From NCBI GenBank assembly GCA_009746045.1, contig RPFO01002275.1:1-62000 (forward strand): a DNA stretch of 62,000 bases, given 5' to 3'. The translations under genes and the position numbers were made by a program. This DNA is from Mesostigma viride. Taxonomy: Eukaryota; Streptophyta; Mesostigmatophyceae; Mesostigmatales; Mesostigmataceae. The notes below the pieces were generated by a model. The model saw nothing but the letters and a program-made list of their open reading frames with translations. It searched no databases and was not told where the DNA came from. Below, in pieces: positions 1-8,499 of this stretch. Numbering within the stretch: the stretch's first letter is position 1; every line of letters starts with the position of its first letter.

Positions 1-560
1 GTTAGGGGTGAGATGGGTGGTGACTGGTGAGAGGATGTGGATGTGTGAGGGTGAGTGGGTGCAGGTCGGTGGGTATAAGGTATGGGGGAAGAGTGGTCGA
101 GTGGGAAGGGGCGTGGGTGGGTCAGGGGTGGGCGGCCTGGTGGGCACACATGGGGCCAGCTGGCTGGGTGGTTAGGTGGCTGCGTGGTTTTTAGTAATGG
201 GTGCCTGGATAAAAGGATGGGTGAATGCCTCCTTATTGCCTAGGTGGGTAGATTGCATATGTGGCTAGCTGGGTGGGTGGATGTCCCAGTGGGTGGGTAT
301 GTGGCTGGGTGCCTGGGTGCACGAGTGGTTAGATAGGTTGGTTTAGTAGGTGCGTGGCTGGCTGGCTGGGTCACCGGTGGGTGGACCAGTGGGTGCTGGT
401 ACTCAGGTGCGCAAGTGTATGAGTACTTTGTGTGGGTGGGCCAGGTGGATGCATGGGTGGGTGACTGCATGGGTGACTCGGTACGCACAAAGGGCAACGG
501 ATATAGACATGGGGAATGCCAATGCTTGGGGTGAGCATGGATGCCAGACATGTGCCAGCC
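1..560. repeat. Degenerate GT-rich minisatellite
   Basis: The plus strand is made of imperfect repeats around GGTGGGTG, GGCTGGGTGG and TGGGTGGATG with drifting period. Open frames here on either strand are low-complexity by-products. The window starts inside the array, so its left limit is unknown. Confidence 0.75.
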
Positions 561-1130
561 TGTCGCAGTTTATACTGTACTTGCGTTTGCTTGGCGTGTC
601 GTTGCCAATAATTTCACACAGGATGTTATGGTACGTGTTGGTAGCAATCACATGGCTGTGTTAGTGAGTGATGTTGCATGTATTGTTCAGCTTTCTTTCC
701 CATTTTGCAATGTGCCAAGGTTCTTAAGTAGTTTAGAAGTATGGTGTCATGGGGTATACATCAAGGAGACAACCAGCGCAGGCCAGAATCGGGAGAATCC
801 GGACCATGGTAGCTCACATGCATGTGCACTGCACATCACACATTTGTGGCATATCGCAATGTCTACCTTACATCTTGCATTCTGTTAGGAACAGTCGCCA
901 CTCAGGCATTCACATGCACCAGGGTTTCGCTCACTGTTTGTGCTGTAGTCATCGTTAAATAAAAATCTTTACAAAGCCTGGCAATTGTCATAATGTTGGG
1001 CTCCTTATGACATGAGATTTGCACACGAAGTTTTGCGACCATGCTTCAGATGCTTGCATGATGACGACCAGTTTTGGTTTAATGACATGGTGGTGCAGGT
1101 GCCCTGGTGCACCTAGAGCAGTGGTAGCTT
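561..1130. other. Intergenic sequence, no gene seen
   Basis: Frames are short with no recognisable domain. The only structure I find is a short dispersed repeat at 760-814, listed separately. Confidence 0.5.
760..814 (-). repeat. 55-bp dispersed repeat, copy 1
   Basis: The reverse complement reads GCTACCATGGTCCGGATTCT, then CCCGATTCTGGCC, then TGCGCTGGTTGTCTCCTTGA. The same block occurs on the plus strand at 36915-36970 and 59333-59380 and, shortened, at 47410-47442. All four copies end at the GTCTCCTTGAT edge. Confidence 0.7.
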
Positions 1131-1275
1131 ACATTCCCACCCTTGCATGAAGTAGCCTAGAATGTATTAAAACCATATGCCCCTTCTCAGGGATATGTGC
1201 TACATTTACTCCCAACGGAGTGATGTTGATAACTAATTAATTAATTAATGACATCATATTAATTTAAAATCATTA
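1131..1275 (+). repeat. Dispersed repeat flanking a tetranucleotide array, copy 1
   Basis: This block holds CTTGCATGAAGTAGCC, ATATGCCCCTTCTCAGGGAT, CTCCCAACGGAGTGATGTT and then TTAATTAAT. It is strongly similar to 24567-24715 and more weakly to 14850-15120. Each copy lies near a long tetranucleotide array. The family is not recognised. Confidence 0.6.
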
Positions 1276-1729
1276 TTGATAGCAACACTACCTTGTTAGC
1301 ATTTGTTACCATTCAGGGCTCCAAATGCCCTGAGGCGTTGTACAAGGTCTGAACAACCGTAATTCATTGTGGCTGTTAAGTTCCAGCTTCGTCGGGCATA
1401 ATTCGTCTAACTATCTAAGTGCAACGTTGTTTGGAAGGGACTCATTTTGGCCTTAATTAAGGATCTGGAGCAGGAGCACGTATTCCATGGACTGATGGGG
1501 GTGGGTGCATTAGAACTGAGCCGCGAAGACTAGCTGATCTCACTCTAATCTTATATACAAATTGTCTCCTTGATAATATACAAAGTTGTCTCTCGTAACA
1601 AAATCCTAACTACTCTACTCAGTCACGCACCCCTTCCTCCTGGCGTGGGGGAGGGGGGCTCTTACATCGCCATGCGTCCAGGCATGATTTGTCTCGCTTC
1701 ATGTACCATGATTGCCTTTAATTTGACCA
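1276..1729. other. AT-rich spacer, no gene seen
   Basis: The sequence is AT-rich with several TTAATTAA tracts and no open frame with recognisable content. It links the dispersed repeat to the CCTC array. Confidence 0.5.
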
Positions 1730-2309
1730 TTAATTAATTAATTAATTAATTAATTAATTAATTAAGAACATCCATCCATCCATCCCTCCTCCCTCCCTCC
1801 CTCCCTCCTCCTCCCTCCTCCCTCCCTCCCTCCCTCCCTCCCTCCTCCCTCCCTCCCTCCCTCCTCCCTCCCTCCCTCCCTCCCTCCCTCCCTCCCTCCC
1901 TCCCTCCCTCCCTCCCCCTCCCTCCCCCTCCCTCCCTCCCTCCCTCCCTCCTCCCTCCCTCCCTCCCTCCCTCCCTCCCTCCCTCCTCCCTCCCTCCCTC
2001 CCTCCCTCCTCCCTCCCTCCCTCCCTCCCTCCCTCCCTCCCTCCCTCCCTCCCTCCCTCCCTCCCTCCCTCCCTCCCTCCCTCCCTCCTCCCTCCCTCCC
2101 TCCCTCCTCCCTCCTCCCTCCCTCCCTCCCTCCCTCCCTCCTCCTCCCTCCCTCCCTCCTCCTCCCTCCCTCCCTCCCTCCCTCCCTCCTCCCTCCCTCC
2201 CTCCCTCCCTCCCTCCCTCCCTCCCTCCCTCCCTCCCTCCCTCCCTCCCTCCCTCCCTCCCTCCCTCCCTCCCTCCCTCCCTCCCTCCCTCCCTCCCTCC
2301 CTCCCTCCA
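1730..2309. repeat. (TTAA)n tract followed by a CCTC/CCTCCT array
   Basis: A pure TTAA run at 1730-1765 leads into about 540 bp of (CCTC)n with scattered CCT and CCATC interruptions. The minus strand is pure purine (GGGA), so all three minus frames are open and read Gly-Arg-Glu repeats. These are not genes. Long purine/pyrimidine tracts of this kind can form triplex DNA and tend to change length. Confidence 0.95.
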
Positions 2310-2524
2310 TGATGAAATTTGGTCGGGTAAATTGCAATAGACTCGCCTTTTGATGACGAACACGCCGATCTAATTTTTGGCAGCCATCGCCCAGGATTTC
2401 GCAAGTTATCGCCAGCGGCCTGCCCAGCAGATCTCGCTATTTTTCTGCACATTATGGCGGCACCACGCACGTGATCAGTGTGCCTGCGCCCCCTGCCCTC
2501 GTCTAGGTGCTATTAAACGTAGCT

Positions 2525-3574
2525 ATGGAGGTCCCCGCATCGTCTTCAGCTCTTGCCGCCGATTCTATTGATGCCCAGATTGCTGCAAACAAAATCGCCC
2601 ACGACATTGTCGTCGCCAAGAACGCCGCTAACAAGCGATCCAAGACTTCGGAAGCAACTCCGATAGCTGCTGAAACCTCCTTGCCGGACGCCATTTCTTC
2701 CTCATTCTACATGCCAGGCCAGCGTTTGAGCCTGGCAGACATCGATACCTTACTCGCCTACAACGACGCCGCTGTGACAAGCGTGCTGAAGCTCCGCAAC
2801 GACAACGACGCCCCGATTCGCCACCCTAAGAGCGGCCAGGTTATGGAGGCTGCTTCGGATGAATGGCCTCATTGGGATGAGCGCCAGCGTCGGCTTGCCT
2901 GTCTTATTTCGTGCTGCCCTGAACTTGTCGAGCTGCCGGCGACGACCATCGCCAGGCCAGCCCCCGCGACCGATGTTAACGTGCAGCTGCAGGACGTCGC
3001 ACAGTCTTTTACGACCGTGCAGGGCGACATTAAGGTCCTGACGGAGGCGTCTGCAGCTGCGACGGCACAATTGCTGGAGCTGAAGAAAGCCATGGCAGCC
3101 CCCGCCAAAACTACCACGTTTGCCGACGTCACCGGCAAGCAGTTGACCACCATCGTTCAACAGGCGGCCAAGTCTGCAGCTACCGCTGCGGTCACCCAGA
3201 ATGCAGTGCAGCAACGCCAGCGCAATATGGTAATCAAAGGCTTCCAGACAGGCGCGGCAGCACATGAGACAGCACACTCACTTGCCGAGGAGCTGCGCGG
3301 CCCAGCGTTTCTGGGGAAGATGCAGCTCCAGAACCGTGTTGTCATTGAACGAGCCATTCGGCTGCCAGGCCCTCCGGGCCTGGTCGTCGTCACCATGGCC
3401 TCCATGCACGACAAACGCCTCGTGCTGGGAGCACGTCGTCTGCTCCAGCCCGGCGACTTCAGCCTCGACGAGGACTACACGCCGGCTCAACTGAAGGCGA
3501 GGAGCGCGGTGTGGAACAGCACCATCGTCCAGGAGACCAAGCAATTCGAGACCCCGGGTAAGCGCATTAATTAA
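2525..3574 (+). CDS. LINE-type ORF1-like protein (L1 ORF1p/Transposase_22-like)
   Basis: A 349-aa reading frame. ATG 2525 (MEVPASSSAL) is preferred over the in-frame codon at 2507 because composition becomes protein-like there. Residues about 130-215 are Ala- and Gln-rich with heptad-like spacing, suggesting a coiled coil. From about residue 232 the motifs QRNMVIKGF, VVIERAIRLPG, GLVVVTMASMHDKRLVLGAR and LDEDYTPAQLKARSAVW follow the order of the RRM-like and C-terminal domains of L1 ORF1 proteins, which bind RNA as a chaperone. No endonuclease or reverse transcriptase frame follows, so this is an orphan ORF1 or a 3'-truncated element. The last codons overlap a GGTAAGC splice-donor-like string, and an AG about 35 bp on would keep the frame open for 18 codons. 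That intron is speculative. The family call rests on motif order only. Confidence 0.5.
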   Translation: MEVPASSSALAADSIDAQIAANKIAHDIVVAKNAANKRSKTSEATPIAAETSLPDAISSSFYMPGQRLSLADIDTLLAYNDAAVTSVLKLRNDNDAPIRHPKSGQVMEAASDEWPHWDERQRRLACLISCCPELVELPATTIARPAPATDVNVQLQDVAQSFTTVQGDIKVLTEASAAATAQLLELKKAMAAPAKTTTFADVTGKQLTTIVQQAAKSAATAAVTQNAVQQRQRNMVIKGFQTGAAAHETAHSLAEELRGPAFLGKMQLQNRVVIERAIRLPGPPGLVVVTMASMHDKRLVLGARRLLQPGDFSLDEDYTPAQLKARSAVWNSTIVQETKQFETPGKRIN

Positions 3575-3719
3575 TAATTTACATTAAGCGCAGGCTTTCG
3601 ACCTTCGTTGTTCCATTTCAACACCCAACAACATCATCTTGTGTAACTTAGGGTCTTGGGGGCAGTGCAGCTTGTCTGGACGATCGATCATGCAGACAAG
3701 CACACGTGACCCTGACCGA
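3575..3719. other. Short spacer after the ORF1-like gene
   Basis: AT-rich sequence running into the ATGATTACC repeats. No feature is recognised. Confidence 0.4.
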
Positions 3720-3866
3720 AATGATTACCAAAAAAGGACAAATGATTACCGATTTTTACCGATGATTACACATGATTACACATGATTACACGTACATGAT
3801 TACCAAAAAAGGACAAATGATTACCGATTTTTACCGATGATTACACATGATTACATATGATTACAC
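3720..3866 (+). repeat. Direct tandem duplication, ATGATTACC-rich
   Basis: A unit of about 80 bp occurs twice. Each copy contains ATGATTACCAAAAAAGGACA, ATGATTACCGATTTTTACCG and a run of ATGATTACACs. It lies between the ORF1-like gene and the 152-bp satellite and may be the tail of the former element. Confidence 0.7.
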
Positions 3867-3867
3867 C

Positions 3868-4480
3868 CCCGTATTACATAGGAAGGTGTGACTATGTACT
3901 CCACCCTATGTACTCCAAGAGTACATAGGGTGGCACACTATGTACTCCAAGAGTACATAGTCCGGAGTACATATGATCCGGGATTTCCGAATAGGGGACT
4001 GCCGACGCGGTGAGACACGCCCGTATTACATAGGAAGGAGTGACTATGTACTCCACACTATGTACTCCAAGAGTACATAGGGTGGCACACTATGTACTCC
4101 AAGAGTACATAGTCCGGAGTACATATGATCCGGGATTTCCGAATAGGGGACTGCCGACGCGGTGAGACACGCCCGTATTACATAGGAAGGAGTGACTATG
4201 TACTCCACACTATGTACTCCAAGAGTACATAGGGTGGCACACTATGTACTCCAAGAGTACATAGTCCGGAGTACATATGATCCGGGATTTCCGAATAGGG
4301 GACTGCCGACGCGGTGAGACACGCCCGTATTACATAGGAAGGAGTGACTATGTACTCCACACTATGTACTCCAAGAGTACATAGGGTGGCCCGTGGCACA
4401 CTATGTACTCCAAGAGTACATAGTGTGGAGTACATATGATCCGGGATTTCCGAATAGGGGACTGCCGAACTCGACTCTCG
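3868..4480. repeat. 152-bp palindrome-bearing satellite, four units
   Basis: Units begin CCCGTATTACATAGGAAGG at about 3868, 4020, 4171 and 4323. Each holds two near-perfect palindromes, CTATGTACTC-CAA-GAGTACATAG, then TCCGGAGTACATATGATCCG and GGGGACTGCCGACGCGGTGA. The middle units look almost identical. The last unit has a small insertion (GGCCCGTGGC) and decays after 4480. Confidence 0.9.
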
Positions 4481-5485
4481 AGGCCCCCAGAGTACTTAGG
4501 CTGACTATGTACTCGAGTCACGACGCAGTGAGATACGCCAAGCCGCCCGAAGCAGATCTCTGCATGCGCCACGTGTAACGAGGGTTCTGCTTGCGAATTC
4601 GAATTGCGATGAGCCGTTGCAGACGCGCCGCCTAGATGTTTGAATTTCATCAACGAGCCTTGAACGAGCTGGTAAAGTTTGCCTGCCCTTGCATCACCTT
4701 GCGCTGGCTATGCCGATTGCAGTCCAGCCGACTGATAGTGGTGCAAGAATAAGCGCCCCCCTAAACCCGCATGCTCACGATGCTTGAAGAAAAAAAAGCA
4801 AAAGGCGCACTAGGATGCATGACAAGCCCTTTTGGAGCCCCAGTTTAGCATGATTCGGTCATCCGTTTCCAGCCATCGGCAGCGCCAACTCCGATACAGC
4901 TTACTATGGCGTAGTCGGTAGCCAGCTACACCGCTTTTCTTGCCTTTGTTACTACATGCAAACTTCAATTCGTTACATCGTGCGCCTGCGGCATATTTAA
5001 GAAAGCGGCTGCAAGCGCACCTTGCTGAGCCAGGTACACAATGTCTTCAGTCAGCGACCGCGTATGCATGCCACGTTTAGTCGCATCGAGTCGCGTAGAC
5101 AATTCGTTCCGGATTAAATTGTTCACCGTTCAATTGCTCAGCGCTGCCTGAATGCAGCGCGCTTTATTACTGATTCTGTCCTCTTTGCATGCATTGCAGT
5201 GGATTGTATGTTATTTTCACGTTGTCCATCTTTCCACTCGCTTTCATTGTTTACCAGATACCAAAAGTCTCCCACGAGGTAGGCGACACTTCAATCTCGC
5301 TTATTTTACACCTGGCACACCTGGGCTTCTCTGTATGTGCCGATGCCCATCGTAAGTTGTTGAACGTTTTTTGCCCTCCATGGTTTCCAATTTTACTAGG
5401 AGTTCTTAGGAGCTCTCTCTCCATTGACTTCTCTGTCTCTTTTGCTTTGGCCATGCCATGTTAGGGTAATGTCTTCCTTGCTGCC
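4481..5485. other. About 1 kb with no gene recognised
   Basis: A partial echo of the satellite (GTACTCGAGTCACGACGCAG) lies near 4507. The remainder has only frames under about 90 aa with no domain. A TATTTAA string near 4994 is not tied to a credible transcript. Confidence 0.5.
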
Positions 5486-6640
5486 ATGCTAGCGGGCCCA
5501 CATGCTTGTTCCTTGTCAAAGTAGGGAGGCTCGCGGGGTAGGTGGCTGGTCATGCTTGTACCTTATCAAGGGAGGGGCCCACGTAGGGTAGGTTGGTGGG
5601 CATGCGTGTACCTTGTCAAGGAAGGGATTCACGTATGGTAGGTGGGTGCACGAGCTTGGTCCTTGTCAAGAGGCACATACGTAGGGTAGGTGAGTGCACG
5701 TGCTTGTTACTGGTCAGGGGAGGCATGGATGTGGGGTAGGCATGTGCACGTGCTTATTCCTTGTCAAGGGAGGGACGCACGTAGTGTAGGTGAGTTCATG
5801 TGCTTGTTCCTTGTCAAAGGAGGGGTGCACACAGGGTGGGTGGGTGCACGTGCTCGTTCCTTGTCAAGGGAGGCATGCATGTGGGGTAGGCATGTGCACG
5901 TGCTTGTTTCATGTCAAGGGAGGGATGCAGGTAGGGTAGGTGGGTGGGCTTGCTTGTTCCTTGTCAAGGGAGGGATGCACGTGCGGTAGATGAGTGCACA
6001 TGCTTGTTCCTTGTCAAAGGAGGGGGGCATGTGGAGTAGGAATGTGCACATGGTTGTTCCATGTCAAGGGAGGGATGCAGGTAGGGTAGGTGGGTGGGCA
6101 TGCTTGTACCTTATCAAGGGAGGGGCGGACATCGGGTAGGTGGGTGCACGTGCTTGGTCCTTGCCAAGGGAGGGATTCACGTACGGTAGGTGAGTGCACA
6201 TGCTTGTTCCTTGTCGAAGGAGGGGGGCACTTAGGGTAGGTGGGTGCACGTGCTTGTTGCTTGTCAAGAGGCACGTACATAGGGTTGGTGGGTGCACGTG
6301 CTTGTTCCATGTCACAGGAGGGATGCACGTAGGGTAGGTGGGTGCACGTGCTTGTTACTGGTCAGGGGAGGCATGGATGTGGGGTAGGCATGTGCACGTG
6401 CCTATTCCTTGTCAAGGGAGGGACGCGCGTAGTGTAGGTGAGTTCACGTGCGTGTTCCTTGTCAAAGGAGGGGTGCACATCGGGTAGGTGGGTGCACGTG
6501 CCCGTTCGATTCTTGTCAAGGGAGGCATGCATGTGGGGTGGGGCATGTGCACGTGCTTGTTCCTTGTCAAGGGAGGGACACAACAGGGTATGTGGGTGGT
6601 TTTGCTGGTTCCTCGCCATGGGAGGGACGTAATAGGGTAG
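5486..6640 (+). repeat. Degenerate minisatellite of about 60 bp
   Basis: About 19 units share GGTAGGTGGGTGCACGTGCT followed by TGTTCCTTGTCAAGGGAGGG and a variable ATGCACGTAG. Some units are shortened. The CCTTGTCA core also heads the units of the array at 61230-62000. Confidence 0.9.
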
Positions 6641-6935
6641 GTGAGTGCACGCATCATTTTTTTCCTTATTCTCAGCCCATCAACTAGAACTTTCAGCTGC
6701 CAGTCCTCACTACTCTACGACCGTAACTGCATTCGGGTTCATGTTAAATACGTTGCGTTTTTCTTGGACGGCATGGAAGATGCTGTCATTTTCAAGAGAG
6801 GGATGCACGTACGTATTGGTGGTGGTGCACGCATCGTCCCTTTTCTTACTGGTTGCCTGTGTACTAGAAATTTCAACTGCTATTCCTCGCTACCGTATGG
6901 CCGTAACTGCATTCGGGGCATTTTGCGTTTTCTAT
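6641..6935 (+). repeat. Diverged direct repeat pair
   Basis: Two copies of about 100 bp (6647-6755 and 6827-6930) share CGCATC, CTTATT/CTTACT, ACTAGAA.TTTCA.CTGC and CCGTAACTGCATTCGGG. The short frames across them differ and no protein is suggested. Confidence 0.6.
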
Positions 6936-7388
6936 GAGTGCGTGACAGTTGCTGTCTTACTTGGACAAAGGCGGAATGAACTGCAGGCAATCCGGAATGA
7001 TTAAGACGGGAAGTTGGTCAACTCGCACCAAAAGCGGAGCCGCCATATGGACGGCGGTACCTTTCAAATCAACATGGGCGATTACCCCTGGCCGAGCGGA
7101 CTTGAGGGTGACAACAGCTTCAAGACGCCACCCTCATCGGCCAAGGTTCTACTGCCGTAACGGCTTGATTTATTACCTAAGATGTTCCGTGAACTTCATG
7201 TGCGTCATCTCCACGATTTCATCATGAAGCCCACGTTGACAACATCGGATGGAAGTGATTCGTGCAATTGATTATTAATGACTTCTTAAACATTTTAATG
7301 AAATGCCTAATTCAAAAATGCATCTTGAAAAGCAACATATCATGCAAGCCACTCACCATAGCCGGGGTCAATGCATTTTAGAATTCGG
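6936..7388. other. Intergenic sequence, no gene seen
   Basis: Frames are up to about 90 aa and unrecognised. No repeat structure was noted. Confidence 0.4.
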
Positions 7389-7913
7389 GGCCATAACCCG
7401 GACAGGCTGCGTTGTAGGCATGTAGGCATGGGTTACTATTATTACTGGGGCATAACCGGCCCCGTAACCACCGCAGTAGCCAGGGTTAACTACTGGGCCG
7501 TAACTACTGCAGGTTACGGGACGGTTGACGGACCCGTAACCAGGCCAGTAGCCAGGCCCGGTTATCAGAACTGGTCCCGTAACCATGCCGGTAACCCATC
7601 CCGGTTCTCAGAACTGGTCCCGTAACCATGGCAGTTTACCGCCCGGTAACTTCTACTTGGGCCGTAACCATGACCGTAACCCAGATAGGTTACGGGCATG
7701 GTTACGGCTCCGGTAAAAGTTACTGCCCAGTAAACGTTCCGGTAACTATTACCGCCCGGTAACCATTACCGGCCGGTATTTAGTCTGTCGCGTTTAAGGT
7801 TACCGGCCGGTAACCTGGCCGGTAACCTGAAACGTACATGGTTACTGGCCAGTAACCGCCCCGGTAACCTCAACCGGGGCGTTTACGCCCCGTAAAATTA
7901 ACTCCTAGTGCAA
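7389..7913. repeat. Palindromic GGTTACC/CCGGTAACC cluster
   Basis: More than twenty occurrences of the family CCGTAACC, CCGGTAAC, GGTTACGG and TTACCGGCCGGTAA lie in both orientations with irregular spacing, so the strand can fold on itself repeatedly. The block ends exactly where the truncated Copia-like copy A begins. Confidence 0.85.
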
Positions 7914-7935
7914 GGGCTTCTTCGTCGCAGATCGG

Positions 7936-8499
7936 ATGGCCATGGGCGACTTTCTCAAGTCGCTGCAGCTGGATCCGGTCACCATGGATAATGTGACCAT
8001 CCACATGCGACAGGTCCATGGCTGGGCAGCCATGACGGACCAGTTGTATGAGTGTTTCAGCGGCAAGTACGTGGGTGGTAAGCGCCCTCGTCAGGGTGAT
8101 GAGGAGGCCGCTGAACCCACGGTTAAGTCCATGAGGGGATCGGGCCACGGGGGCCCAGCGCCCTCGAGAGGGCCTGAGACCTCTTCAAGGGGTCGAGGAA
8201 GGTCCAGGAGGGGGCGTGACAGAAGGGCTGGACGGGGGACCCCGCCGAAGTCGGGACATCCACAGTCCCAGTTTGACTTCAAGAGGGTGGGTGGTCCTCC
8301 CAAGGCTGGGCCCAGCAGTGGGACCTCACGGGACATCAGTCAGGTGGAATGTTATTTCTGCCAGGGGAAGGGTCACTTCAGGAATGAGTGTCCCTCGTAC
8401 CTGAGGCAGGAAGGTCAGAGCAAGCCAGCTCAGGGTGGCAGCAAGGACAAGGCTGGTCCATCCCAGGACAAGGGCAAGGGCAAGGCTGCTGATCATTGA
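7936..8499 (+). CDS. gag: Gag C-terminal part with zinc knuckle, 5' truncated
   Basis: 187 residues remain from the first in-frame ATG; the upstream capsid region is absent and can be seen in copy C at about 52.1-52.7 kb. The first 45 residues are capsid-like. A basic Gly/Arg/Pro-rich stretch follows, then a CCHC zinc knuckle C139-X2-C142-X4-H147-X4-C152 (CYFCQGKGHFRNEC), which in retroelements binds the genomic RNA. The tail is Lys/Gly-rich. The frame ends at TGA 8497-8499 followed by CTT, and pol continues in the same frame, so pol expression would need UGA readthrough or a separate start. Confidence 0.85.
   Translation: MAMGDFLKSLQLDPVTMDNVTIHMRQVHGWAAMTDQLYECFSGKYVGGKRPRQGDEEAAEPTVKSMRGSGHGGPAPSRGPETSSRGRGRSRRGRDRRAGRGTPPKSGHPQSQFDFKRVGGPPKAGPSSGTSRDISQVECYFCQGKGHFRNECPSYLRQEGQSKPAQGGSKDKAGPSQDKGKGKAADH

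Noticed and set aside
1754-2470. Long minus-strand frames reading GGREGGRE
   Set aside because: All three frames are open because the array lacks T-containing stop codons on that strand; composition is pure repeat.
3559-3593. 35-bp intron at the end of the ORF1-like gene
   Set aside because: Borders fit GT...AG and the frame continues for 18 codons, but the length is too short to accept without transcript data.
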